A DNA stretch of 64,000 bases from Sulfurimonas sp. GTDB lineage: Bacteria > Campylobacterota > Campylobacteria > Campylobacterales > Sulfurimonadaceae. Shown here piece by piece: positions 36,987 to 46,926 of this stretch. The stretch covers positions 1-64,000 of the forward strand of contig PPDH01000035.1 of NCBI GenBank assembly GCA_002899765.1. Direction: 5' to 3'. Positions within the stretch are counted from its first letter, which is position 1. Every line of letters starts with the position of its first letter. Made by a program: the position numbers and the translations under genes. Under the pieces are notes generated by a model, which saw only the letters and a program-made list of their open reading frames with translations, was not told the origin of the DNA and did no database searches.

Positions 36987-39086
36987 ATGGTATCGCAATC
37001 GGCAGAACAAAATCCTTTGCTAAAAACTTATAAATATATACTCGATTTTTATTTTGGCGATGTTAGTTATGATACTATTTTTAGTTTAAATCATACAAAA
37101 AATGAAGATTTTAATATGGAATCTGTCTTTTTTGTCTCCGAGCAGATAGGTCTTGTAGCTTTAGAAAAGACGATAGCCGCATCCGATATTCCAAGTCACT
37201 TTCTCCCCTGCATTGTGTTTAACAATCGCAATGAACCTTTTATTTATCGAAAAAATATTGCCAATAAAAAAATAGAACTTTATGATGCCGCTCTAGAAAA
37301 AAGTTTTGAAATAGAGTATAAAAAATTAAGCGGCTATAAAAAGGCTCTTCTTATATTTAGAGAAGAATCCAAAGCCGATTTAATAGATAAAACTCCTACA
37401 AACAAGTGGTTTTGGCAGCCCGTGAAATCATTTTGGAGGTCGTATGTAGAGGTTGGGATTTTGACATTTTTTATAAATTTGTTTGCCCTTTTTGTGCCTT
37501 TGTATATTATGATTGTTTACGATAGAGTAGTGCCCAATGAAGCTTATGATACTCTTTTTGTGCTAAGTTTCGGACTTATAATTGCGCTTGTTTTTGAGCT
37601 TGTTTTTAAGAGCGTTAGAACTCATATTATTGATAAAACCGGCAAAAAACTCTCTTTATATCTTGAAGAAGATTTGATGAAAAGACTCCTTAGTATCCAA
37701 TCTCAATATGACATCATGATGACAGGCTCTAAGGCAAATTTATTTAGAGAGTTGGCAACTGTAAGGGATTTTTTTGCTACCAAATCCGTTATACATATAA
37801 TTGATTTTCCATTTTTTATATTTGCTCTTATAGTCATATATTTTATCTCTCCTGCCGTTGCTTTAGTTCCTTTTGTGCTGGCTCTTATTATTATGCTTAT
37901 GAACATAGGGTTACAAATTCCGATTGGGCATTTGAGTAAAAAACATCTTGAAAACATTCAGTCAAAACATAACTATTTAGTTGAAACAATACAAGGCAGC
38001 GATGCGGTAAAACTCTCCAATGCAACTGCTTCAAAACTTTTCAATTGGAGAAATATCATAGCTTTTGGAGAAAATATTCAGGTTAAGATTCAGTCTGTAA
38101 ACGCATTTGCGCTCAATATTTCACAAGCGCTGATTCAGTTAACGACGATTTTAGTTATTTCGGTAGGTGTTTTTCAAATTGCAGATAAAAATCTAAGTGT
38201 CGGCGGACTCATCGCAGTAACTATTTTAGCAAGCAGAGCCATGATTCCCGTAATCAGTCTATCTACGATGCTTATAAAATTTAAAGAGATTAAAGACTCT
38301 CTTAATAATCTTAAAGAATTTTGGAACCTGCCGCAGGAGAATGAAAAAAATATCGAGATAGGAGTTGGCGCCTTAAGCGGAGATATTGAATTTAAAGATG
38401 TGACATATTATTTTAAAAATTCAAAATACCCCTCTGTAAGTAATCTTAATTTTAAAATAAAAAAAGGCGAAAAAGTCGGTATTATCGGGCAGACTGGAGC
38501 CGGAAAATCAACGGTTTTAAAACTTTTAACAGGACTTTTACACCCGACAAAGGGAAGTGTGTTTATAGATAATCATGATATCTCTACAATCCACCCCGTA
38601 GAAATCAGACAAAATATAGGTGTTATGACACAAGAACCTTATCTTTTTAACGGTACTTTAAAAGAGAACATAGAGCTCTCAAAACCAATCAGCAAAGAGA
38701 GGATGATGGAGCTTATCGTTTTGAGCGGACTTGAAGAGCTTGTGAAAAAAAGTGCTCAAGGAGATGGCGTCGTCGTGGGAGAGAGAGGAGTAAACTTAAG
38801 TGTCGGGCAAAAACATCTCGTAGGTCTTGCAAGAGCAATTGTTAACGACCCTTCAATCCTTATCTTGGATGAACCGACAACAGGACTTGATGTAGGATTA
38901 GAGAAAAAGCTTATGAATAATTTGAAAAAAATTATTGAGGAGAAAACACTTATTTTGATAACACACAGATTTGCCGCGCTTGAGCTTGTAAATCGCGTCA
39001 TTGTTATAAACAACGGCAAAATAGTTGCAGACGGTACGCGGGATGTTATATTGAGCGCGCTTAGAACTCCAGGTGGTGCAAAATGA
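36987..39086 (+). CDS. Type I secretion ABC exporter (LapB-like)
   Basis: This 699-aa inner-membrane ABC protein exports the adhesin. The first 130 residues look like a C39-peptidase-like domain without a catalytic Cys, as in LapB/HlyB-type exporters of unprocessed substrates. About six membrane helices lie at 150-430. The ATPase has Walker A GQTGAGKS (from about 501), signature LSVGQ (604-608, in place of LSGGQ), Walker B SILILDEP (about 625) and H-loop LITHR. It overlaps the adaptor gene by four bases (ATGA). Confidence 0.9.
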   Translation: MVSQSAEQNPLLKTYKYILDFYFGDVSYDTIFSLNHTKNEDFNMESVFFVSEQIGLVALEKTIAASDIPSHFLPCIVFNNRNEPFIYRKNIANKKIELYDAALEKSFEIEYKKLSGYKKALLIFREESKADLIDKTPTNKWFWQPVKSFWRSYVEVGILTFFINLFALFVPLYIMIVYDRVVPNEAYDTLFVLSFGLIIALVFELVFKSVRTHIIDKTGKKLSLYLEEDLMKRLLSIQSQYDIMMTGSKANLFRELATVRDFFATKSVIHIIDFPFFIFALIVIYFISPAVALVPFVLALIIMLMNIGLQIPIGHLSKKHLENIQSKHNYLVETIQGSDAVKLSNATASKLFNWRNIIAFGENIQVKIQSVNAFALNISQALIQLTTILVISVGVFQIADKNLSVGGLIAVTILASRAMIPVISLSTMLIKFKEIKDSLNNLKEFWNLPQENEKNIEIGVGALSGDIEFKDVTYYFKNSKYPSVSNLNFKIKKGEKVGIIGQTGAGKSTVLKLLTGLLHPTKGSVFIDNHDISTIHPVEIRQNIGVMTQEPYLFNGTLKENIELSKPISKERMMELIVLSGLEELVKKSAQGDGVVVGERGVNLSVGQKHLVGLARAIVNDPSILILDEPTTGLDVGLEKKLMNNLKKIIEEKTLILITHRFAALELVNRVIVINNGKIVADGTRDVILSALRTPGGAK

Positions 39087-40351
39087 AACTTCACTATCAA
39101 GAAGAAAATTGGAACTATAGACTCGTTATTTACCCTATGATGGCATTTGTGGTTATATTTTTTGTATGGGCTGCTTTTGCCGAAATTGACGAAGTAGTAA
39201 AAGGAGAGGGAAGAGTTATCCCCTCGGGGCAAACAAAAATTCTACAACACTTTGAGGGCGGTATAATTACCGATATTCTAATAAGTGAAGGTGACAGTGT
39301 AAAAAAAGGCGATGTTTTATACACTTTGAAAAATGACTATTTTATGGCTGACTTAAAATCACAAGAACTTGAAATAATGGCTCTTCAGGCAAAAGCTATG
39401 AGGCTTGAAGCACTTATTGACAGCAAAAACCTTGTGTTTGCAAAAGAATTTACACAAAACATAAGCGGAATTGTTGAAAGTGAGAGACAAACTTTTGAGG
39501 AAGAAAATGCAAATCACAAAAGACAACTCGGAATAGCGCAAGATCAATTAAAACAAAAAGTTCTTAGATTGGATGAGTTGACAATGAAGCTGCAAAACCT
39601 TGAAATGGAGATGCAGCTTGCAAATGAAAATATGCAGATACAAGATGCTCTGTTGAAAAAAAATGTAGTATCTAGAAAAAATTACTTAGTAGAGTTGTCG
39701 AAAAAACAGACTCTTGTTACAGAAATACAAAATGTGAGAAGTTTAATCCCTATTGTAAAAGAAGAGATTAAAGAGTCGCAAAAGAAGGTACAGAGCGTAA
39801 ATTCAGAGATGCTTTCAAAAAATCTCAAGCAACTCTCCGAGGTAAAACTTAGCATTAGACAGATTCAAGAAAAATACAAAGCCTCCCTAGACAGGGATTT
39901 GAGAAAAGATATCGTAAGTCCTGTAAACGGTGTGATAAATAAACTCTATTTTAATACGGTAGAGGGAATTATAAAACCCGGAGACAATATAGCTGAAATA
40001 ACGCCTGTAGAGGATAAACTTGTAATAGAAGCGAAAATAAAATCAAGTGATAGAGCGCAAATTTGGAACAATCAAAAAGTCTCTATTGAGATAACAGCGT
40101 ATGATTTTTCAAAGTACGGTCTTTTAGAAGGAAGAGTTGTCTAAATATCTCCTGATAGCACAGAGGATAAGCTTGGTAACAGATACTACATGTTGAGAGT
40201 AAAAGCCGATACGCTAGGTTTTGATGAAGATTCTCAAATTCTTCCGGGCATGGTTGCAAATATTAATATCATAACAGGTAAAAAGAGTGTTTTGAGATAT
40301 CTGATAAAGCCTCTAAAAGATATCGCACAGAACTCTTTTAAGGAAATTTAA
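39083..40351 (+). pseudogene. HlyD-family secretion adaptor, interrupted by in-frame TAA
   Basis: The full frame encodes 422 aa, the usual adaptor length. It has one N-terminal membrane helix (YPMMAFVVIFFVWAAFAEI), a lipoyl half-motif (GEGRVIPSGQTKILQHFEGGII), a long periplasmic coiled coil (about 90-270), a second lipoyl half (VNGVINKLYFNTVEGIIKPGD) and a beta-barrel. TAA at 40142-40144 cuts it at LLEGRVV; coding resumes as ISPDSTEDKLGNRYYMLRV and ends in a normal C-terminus. The truncated product would lose the last 69 residues, including the conserved membrane-proximal strand. It links the ABC exporter to TolC. Confidence 0.9.
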
Positions 40352-40374
40352 CATTTTACATAATACCAAAGTGT

Positions 40375-40380
40375 TATAAT
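40375..40380 (+). promoter_or_regulatory. TATAAT -10 element before the HDOD gene
   Basis: GTGTTATAATG gives a perfect -10 box 28 bp before the HDOD start, implying separate transcription of the regulatory genes. Confidence 0.5.
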
Positions 40381-40408
40381 GTGATAAATAAAAAATAGGA
40401 TTTGATAT

Positions 40409-41233
40409 ATGACTTACATAGAACTTTTAAAAAGAATAGATGCCCTAGCTCCTCTGCCAAAAACTGTTCTAGATATCGAAGAATTTAAAAAAACAGATAA
40501 TTATGATACTAATGATTTAGTAAAAATAATCGAACAAGATCCCTTGATGGTGTCAACAATTTTAAAAACGGCAAATTCGGCGATGTTTGGTTTTGTAAGT
40601 AAAATCGATTCGCTCAGTAAAGCTGTTTCTCTTTTGGGGATAAATTTTACAATTTCCATTGCTTTGGCAAGCGGTATTAAAAATGCCATAAATAGCCAAC
40701 TGGTTGTATACGGAGGCGATAGTGACATGTTCTTGAGAATTGCCAACATGCAGTCTAATTTTGTAAGCTTATGGATGAATCAAGTTGATATGGAACTGAA
40801 AAAAGAGTTGATTCTGCCATCTTTTTTACAAGAGAGCGGCAAATTTCTTATAAACAATGCCGTTATGGATGAAGGAAAAAAAGATGATTTTCTTAAACAA
40901 GTCAATGAAAGATTTGATGATATAAGCACGGTAGAAAAAGAGTTTGTCGGGATGAGCAGTGCGGATGTGACTTCTGCTATTTTAAAGCATTGGAATATTG
41001 CTCAAAGTATTATTGGCGGTATTAAGTATAGCGATGATGTCTCAAAGGTGCTTCCTCAGTTTGAAAAACAAGCAAAGATTTTAAATATCGTAAAGCTTGT
41101 TTGTAATATTTCAAAACCTCTTGATGAAAGATGTATAGAAAAAGCCAGACAAAGAGTTGAGGATTTCGGTTTTGACTTGAAACCTTTTGATGCGGCTGTT
41201 GTGAAGATGCAAACAAGAATTTCTGAAGAATAA
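40409..41233 (+). CDS. HDOD-domain signalling protein
   Basis: This 274-aa protein is an HDOD domain: LPKTVLDIEEF, IIEQDPLMVSTILKTANSAMFG and ISLSKAVSLLGINF-type helices, followed by LASGIKNAINSQL. HDOD domains lack the metal-binding HD residues and act in signalling, often beside c-di-GMP proteins. There is no membrane segment. A TATAAT and TAGGA site precede it. It probably acts in the control of the adhesin system, by context. Confidence 0.85.
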   Translation: MTYIELLKRIDALAPLPKTVLDIEEFKKTDNYDTNDLVKIIEQDPLMVSTILKTANSAMFGFVSKIDSLSKAVSLLGINFTISIALASGIKNAINSQLVVYGGDSDMFLRIANMQSNFVSLWMNQVDMELKKELILPSFLQESGKFLINNAVMDEGKKDDFLKQVNERFDDISTVEKEFVGMSSADVTSAILKHWNIAQSIIGGIKYSDDVSKVLPQFEKQAKILNIVKLVCNISKPLDERCIEKARQRVEDFGFDLKPFDAAVVKMQTRISEE

Positions 41234-41414
41234 GGTAGAATAAAAATGTATTTTAAAATTTGTAATGTTAAAAAATTAAAAATTATTAATGTTTTAAAAC
41301 AACATTTTTAGTTTTAATATTTATACAATATTGTGTTATACTCTTTTACTGTTTTTCAAAGATATGCGCATTATAAAGTTAAAAAAATAATACAATCAAG
41401 GAATTTAAAAAAGA
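41234..41414 (+). promoter_or_regulatory. AT-rich intergenic region with promoter
   Basis: This stretch is almost pure A/T, with AATGTTTTAAAACAACATT-type inverted repeats (about 41289-41309). A candidate -10 TATACT sits at about 41337-41342 (TTGTGTTATACTC), 75 bp before the sensor gene. No coding is seen. Confidence 0.4.
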
Positions 41415-42359
41415 ATGTTTACTTTTATTAAAAGATTACAAGAATTATTAGCGCAGCTTAAAAAGAACAAGGGTCTTTGGTTTACGACTTTATTTGTTGT
41501 ATCTATTATCGGGATTTTTGTTTCTATGTATATTATTATGACTATGACAGATAGAGTTTCAGAAAAAGTTTATCAAAGTATGTTTGATAGTTACGAGTTG
41601 AAATTAAATGCAAAAGTGGAGAACAAGCAAGAAGAGTTTAAAAAAATAGCAACAGTGATTCAGCAAGATGAACTGCTCTTAAGTGCTTTAGAAGTAAACA
41701 ATACTATAGTTACGGATAAACTTAAAAAATCTCTAAACGAAGAGTTCCTCAAAAACGGGTTTGCGGGATTAAGTGTAGATTTTGTCAGTGCAGCAAATAA
41801 AGATAAACCATTAAGAAATACTTTAAATACAGTCCTAAGTAGTAAAAGAACACTCTTTGGAGTAGAAGTTTTAGACAATGGTGTTTTCTTTGTTTATTTG
41901 GTTCCTCTGCAGAAAAATGAGAGTGTTTACGGTGTTTTAGAGATAAAGGAATCAGTGCACACTTTTAAAACACAACTAGCAAGAGAAGGAAGCCAATACC
42001 TGTTTTTACTTGATAAAAAGATGCTTTCTTCTTTATCTCTTGAAGAAAAAGCAGATAAGTACAAAGAGGTCAATGAAAACTATGTTCTAAAACAAGTCGA
42101 GTATAACACGAAATTTGCATCGACTATAAATGAAGTAGATTTTGAAAAAATTAAACAGCTTAAATATGCTCTTTATAGTAATTATTTTAGAGTAGTTAAA
42201 AAAATCACCGATATAAATGGAGTAGATATCGGTTTGATGGTTACAGGAGAGAACATAGATGCAAGCGGTGGTTTTGTAAATATCGCAGGCGATATGACAA
42301 ACACAGTTACTACCGTTGCTTTAGGGTTAGTAATTTCCATTATCTTATTTCTATTTTAG
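41415..42359 (+). CDS. Membrane sensor with Cache-like periplasmic domain, no output domain
   Basis: This 314-aa protein has two membrane helices (LWFTTLFVVSIIGIFVSMYIIM at about 23-44 and VTTVALGLVISIILFLF at the very C-terminus) around a periplasmic domain of about 250 residues. The domain looks like the ligand-binding part of a methyl-accepting receptor (VFFVYLVPLQKNESVYGVLEIKE). It stops right after the second helix, so no HAMP or signalling module follows. It may act by contact with the channel protein encoded eight bases downstream. The function is inferred. Confidence 0.65.
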   Translation: MFTFIKRLQELLAQLKKNKGLWFTTLFVVSIIGIFVSMYIIMTMTDRVSEKVYQSMFDSYELKLNAKVENKQEEFKKIATVIQQDELLLSALEVNNTIVTDKLKKSLNEEFLKNGFAGLSVDFVSAANKDKPLRNTLNTVLSSKRTLFGVEVLDNGVFFVYLVPLQKNESVYGVLEIKESVHTFKTQLAREGSQYLFLLDKKMLSSLSLEEKADKYKEVNENYVLKQVEYNTKFASTINEVDFEKIKQLKYALYSNYFRVVKKITDINGVDIGLMVTGENIDASGGFVNIAGDMTNTVTTVALGLVISIILFLF

Positions 42360-42366
42360 GTAACTT

Positions 42367-43536
42367 ATGAGACGTATTAGAATATTAAAAATTTATTTTA
42401 TCTTTTGGCTTTTTATCTTTTTTTTAGTATTTTCAAATCTTGATTCTTTTATTAGCTTTTTTATGGCTACTTTGACTTTTAATATTGCTGTTTTGACTAT
42501 TCTCGCAATCGGTATGATAATTGTCTATCATTCAGCATTTAGATTAACCATGCTGGCAGGAACATTCGGTATTTTGGCATATAAAAAGGGTGAAGAACTC
42601 ACCCAGTATCTTCACGGTATTGATAGAATTATGCCTGCGAGTATTGCTCACATGTTCTATAAAAGAGCAAAGGGCGGGTCTCTTTATTTTACTCAAACAG
42701 AAGCAAGGGATGTAACCACTTGGCTTGAAGAAAAATTTGCCTCCCAAAAAGTATATATAAACTTTTTTACGGCAACTGCTTTAATGATAGGACTTTTTGG
42801 AACATTTACAGGCTTGCTTAAAGCAATCGATGATATGGGTGCTATTGTTTTATCTTTAGGCGGAGATATTAATATTGCAGAGATAATCTCCGGATTTTCA
42901 GGACCATTGAGCGGTATGGCAATAGGTTTTGGTTCTTCTTTGTTTGGTGTTGCAACGGCTATCATTTTAAGTCTTAAGAGTTATATTCTCAGCAGAAATC
43001 AAGAATCTTTTATAGAAGATATAGAAGATTGGATGAAGGGAAGAATCATTGACTCGCAATCCGCCGAGGCAATTCAACAGTTTCGAGAAACAGAGGGTCT
43101 GGGGCACATAGGTTTTACTCAGCAAGCAGGAGTTCATCAAGCGGTTGCTTCCCCATCAGACCCTATGGCTTCGAGTAAATTTTTAGATGTTTTTGGAGAA
43201 GCTATGAGCGGACTCAAAGAAGAGATGAAAAGAAGCTCCGAGGGTAATGAAATCATATATAAAATGCTCTCGGAAAATTTAGAATCTACTGCTAAATCAA
43301 CCTCAAATCAGATAGCACTTTTAGAGAGTATTGTAAATTCCATAAAGGAGTTAAATATCAATCAATTTTCAAATTCAAGCACACTTGATGAATCTATACA
43401 GTCTCTTGCAAATATAGCAACAAGCCAGCATAAAACGATGAAACAGTTGGTAGATATTCAAAAACAAAATCAAGAGTCGATGGAAAATCTCGCTCAAACT
43501 TTTGCTTCATCATCTAAGACAATTGTGAAAAGTTAA
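42367..43536 (+). CDS. MotA/TolQ/ExbB-like proton channel protein
   Basis: This 389-aa protein has two early membrane helices (20-70) and the paired helices typical of the family: FFTATALMIGLFGTFTGLLKAI and SGPLSGMAIGFGSSLFGVATAIILS, with the Gly-rich FGTFTGLL motif. A long C-terminal cytoplasmic coiled-coil tail (about 225-389) is unusual for ExbB/TolQ. Such proteins pair with a peptidoglycan- or periplasm-reaching partner to use proton flow for work. The next gene is just such a partner. Location inside a type I secretion cluster is uncommon. Confidence 0.8.
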   Translation: MRRIRILKIYFIFWLFIFFLVFSNLDSFISFFMATLTFNIAVLTILAIGMIIVYHSAFRLTMLAGTFGILAYKKGEELTQYLHGIDRIMPASIAHMFYKRAKGGSLYFTQTEARDVTTWLEEKFASQKVYINFFTATALMIGLFGTFTGLLKAIDDMGAIVLSLGGDINIAEIISGFSGPLSGMAIGFGSSLFGVATAIILSLKSYILSRNQESFIEDIEDWMKGRIIDSQSAEAIQQFRETEGLGHIGFTQQAGVHQAVASPSDPMASSKFLDVFGEAMSGLKEEMKRSSEGNEIIYKMLSENLESTAKSTSNQIALLESIVNSIKELNINQFSNSSTLDESIQSLANIATSQHKTMKQLVDIQKQNQESMENLAQTFASSSKTIVKS

Positions 43537-43540
43537 CACG

Positions 43541-44254
43541 ATGGCAAAAAGATGTGAACAGGAGTTTAACCCATGGCCTGCATTTGTTGATGTTTTTTCA
43601 TCAGTCATTTTGGTCATGTTGCTGTTTTTGTTAATCACTATTGTAAATATTGTCTATTACGCACAGTTTAAATTTAAAGTTTCTTATACGGGAGCGATAA
43701 CAAAAAATGAAGTTATCTCAAGTGCAGAGACAAAAAAATTTGAAGTTTTTGAGAAAAAAGAGAATATACAAGAAGCTATAAAAGAAGAAGAAATTTCTCA
43801 AATCGTAAAACAGCAAGAGATTAAAAAAACTCAAATAGAAGAAAAATCCGCTGAAATAGAAAGAGCAGGGAAGGATTTAAGCAGAATATATGAGGATGAG
43901 GCTACAAAACAAAAAACAGTTATAACAGAGGATTATCTGCTCTTAAATTTTGGAAGCAATGCAATCAAACTGGATAATCCGACGATTCTGCAGGTAAGAG
44001 AATTTATAAATAAAATCAAGCAAAAAAATTTAAAACATGTAGTAAAAATAAGTGCGGTGGATCCGACAAATCAAATCAGTGCAACGGTCATGAAGCAGAT
44101 TTCACTGGCAAGAACACTTAACGCAAGAAACTTAATAAGACAAATGGGGTATGACATAAAAGATGTCCGCATCGATTTACTTAATCCTAATGCAACAAAT
44201 ATTTTAAATCAAAATGAAAATGGATACCTTATAATCAGAATTGAGAAAAAATAA
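43541..44254 (+). CDS. OmpA/MotB-like partner protein
   Basis: This 237-aa protein has a short cytoplasmic N-terminus, one membrane helix (VFSSVILVMLLFLLITIVNIVYY), a charged coiled coil (about 75-125), and an OmpA-like C-terminal domain (YLLLNFGSNAIKLDN, then QISLARTLNARNLIRQMGY in place of the usual peptidoglycan-binding segment). The layout is that of MotB. The membrane helix lacks the Asp that MotB uses for proton transfer, although an Asp precedes it (FVDVF). It forms a dyad with the preceding channel gene and overlaps the tolC-like start by one base. Confidence 0.78.
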   Translation: MAKRCEQEFNPWPAFVDVFSSVILVMLLFLLITIVNIVYYAQFKFKVSYTGAITKNEVISSAETKKFEVFEKKENIQEAIKEEEISQIVKQQEIKKTQIEEKSAEIERAGKDLSRIYEDEATKQKTVITEDYLLLNFGSNAIKLDNPTILQVREFINKIKQKNLKHVVKISAVDPTNQISATVMKQISLARTLNARNLIRQMGYDIKDVRIDLLNPNATNILNQNENGYLIIRIEKK

Positions 44255-46926
44255 TGATATTTCATAAAAAAATAGAAATTTTAATTATTGCTTTTATACT
44301 AAGTTGTACTTTTATCGTGACAAATATTTAAGCTAATTCCACAAAAGAGAACTCTAAAAAAACTTTTGGCATAGATGAAGAAGAAGAGAGAAAAATTCAA
44401 AACTATAAGAGAGTCTCTTTAATAGACGTAGTTTTAGAAACTGTTTCAAACAGCTACAATATTAAAGCTGCAAGAGAAAAAGTAAGACAAGCAAAAATAA
44501 GTTTGGATGATGCGTATTCCGGCTATAAGCCTACTCTTGATCTTGAATATACTTACGGCAAAAACCAAGTAACCCCGGGAGATGAGGGTAAAGATACGGG
44601 CACGCATAAATATGCAGATGAGAATCTTAAACTACTTCTTAAGCAAAACGTTTATGCGGGAGGCGCAACTGAGTATAAGATTAAAGCTCTTGAAGAAAGC
44701 CTGCAAGTGTCAAAAAGCCGTTATGAACTTGCTATTAGTCAAGAGATACAAAATGCAATCAAGGCATATTTCGGTGTTGTCTTTTCCTCTCAGTCTGCAA
44801 CTGTAACTAAAATAAACATGGAAATGCTGCGTAAAATACTTGAGATAGTAACCATAAAATACGAACTCGGTGCAGCTTCTATCGGAGACATAAGCTCTAT
44901 AAAAGCAAGCGTTGCCAATGCAGAATCAAAACTAAGTCAAACCAATTCAAAATTTGTTGAAGCATTAAAATATTATGAATATATCGTCGGAGAAAACTTT
45001 AAATATACCTTGCCTTATGAATACGAATATGAGATAAAAATCGACTCTTTAGAAGAGCTGCTTAAAAAAGCTGATGAGGGTAATTTAAATATTGTAAGTT
45101 ATTTGACAACCGTTAAGTCTGAAGAGTTTAAATTAAAAGGTAATCAATCAGGATTTAAACCAAAGGTAGACCTTTATTTTACATACATGAGAACTTTTGA
45201 TAAAGATGTTGCCGCTGAAGAGTTATATGAACAAGATACGAGCCAGATTTTTCTAAGCGTAAAATACAATCTATACAATGGTGACAAAGATTCACATGCA
45301 ATCATTTCAACTTATAGCACAATCAGAGAATTGCGATACAAAATTGAAGAGGAGAGAAGGAAGGTAAAGTGGATTATTTCTGATGTATTTCAGTCATTAA
45401 ATGCAATTGATGGAACAATAGGCAGTATAAAACAAGAAGTTGAGTCTTCTGAGGTTACGGTTGACTCATACTGGGAAGCCTTTAAAAATGGAGAGCAGGA
45501 TTTGCAAACTCTTTTAATCGCACAAAGACAGCTTAATACGGCACAAGTTTCACTTATAGAATCTTATGAAAATAGACTAAACAATTATTTCAAACTTTTG
45601 TTTGAGACCGGCGAGCTTGTTTCATTTTTTGAGTTAGATCCGACAAAAGAAAATTTTATTGATTTTACAAAAAGTAAATACGACAACAGTTACTCTAAAG
45701 ATACGCAGCTTGCAAAAGATTATGCAGCATTTACGACAATAAATATAGAAGCAGAAGAACCGCCTGTAGTAGAAAAAGAGGTACAAACGGTTGATACGCT
45801 CGAAGATATCCTGATGTTTAAAGATATGTTTTTAGATGCCAATGACAGCGATTTCACCATTTTTATTAGCAGTTTTGATTCTGTGTATGAAACTTTTAGT
45901 TTTATGAAAGAGTACAATGCGACAAAACATGCTTTTATAGTTGATATGATTGAAGAGAACAAGCTCAAAAATGCAATAGCACATGGGATTTATGAAAATT
46001 TTGAACAGGCAGATGATGTATTGGGTATTATAAAAAAAGACCAAAACAAAAAATACGAAGTAGTGTCAATAGCTAAAATCAAAGAACTCTATAAAAAGTT
46101 TTTAGATACTTTAAGTGAGTTGCAGCCTAAAGAAGCTGTGCAGCAAAAAGAGATTATAAAAACTAAAATAGTAAAACTTGTTCCTAAAAAGCCGCAGCCT
46201 TATTTTACAAATGAAGAGTTCAAACAGGAGTTTATAAGTGCAGGTGAAGATAATTTTACTATCAATCTTGCAACATTCACTAAACTTGATGATGCTATAG
46301 CTTTTTTGGATAAAGAACAAATCAGCGATAAAGCGTTTGTGTTTAAATATGGTACGAATGCTGAGTGGATTAAAGTCCTTTATGGTGTTTTTGCAACGTA
46401 TGAAGAGGCACAGACAAGGCTTGCTAACTTATCTGCAAAAACAAGAGAGAGCTATTTTCCTGTTATAGAAAATATTAAGGATAAACAAGAGCTATATAAA
46501 AAATACAGCCATTTAGAACTAGGCACGCCGCTTGGCTCTTTTGGTGAGACAGAGTACATTGAGATGTCGGAAGACGGCGAAATTCAAGTGCAAGATATAG
46601 AGACTCAAAAAGAGGATGAAAAAAGCACTTCTACATCGCTGACACAAATTGTTGTAGCTGCACATTCAAGCTATGAGAGCGCAATGATTAGTAAAAAGAG
46701 GTATGACGCATATATTAGCGAACATGAGCAGCTCAAACAAATCGTACAAAAATACTCTTTAAAAACACAAATCAAAGAAGACGGAAACTATTTTGTGTTA
46801 ACAATTGGAGTTTTTGAACAAAATCCTGATCGCAAAATTGTACTTGAAAAAACAAGAGAAAAATTCAAAAGTGCTTATGTATTGAAACTTTCAGACAAAA
46901 AAAGCACGCAAGTGAATGAAAATTGA
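44254..46926 (+). pseudogene. TolC-family outer-membrane channel with SPOR-like repeats, interrupted by in-frame TAA
   Basis: The frame opens at ATG 44254, overlapping the upstream stop, with a signal peptide (IEILIIAFILSCTFIVTNI) that runs into TAA at 44329-44331 and continues as ANSTKENSKK. Residues about 60-460 form a TolC outer-membrane efflux domain (VSLIDVVLETVSNSYNI, DAYSGYKPTLDLEYTYG and the duplicated YKPK/VDLYFTYMRTF half). After a linker come three SPOR-like segments (near 525-590, 660-730 and 790-880), for example NFTINLATFTKLDDAIAFL and IVVAAHSSYESAMISKKRY. Without the stop it would be 890 aa. A restart would lack the export signal, so the lesion should be disabling. Confidence 0.85.
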
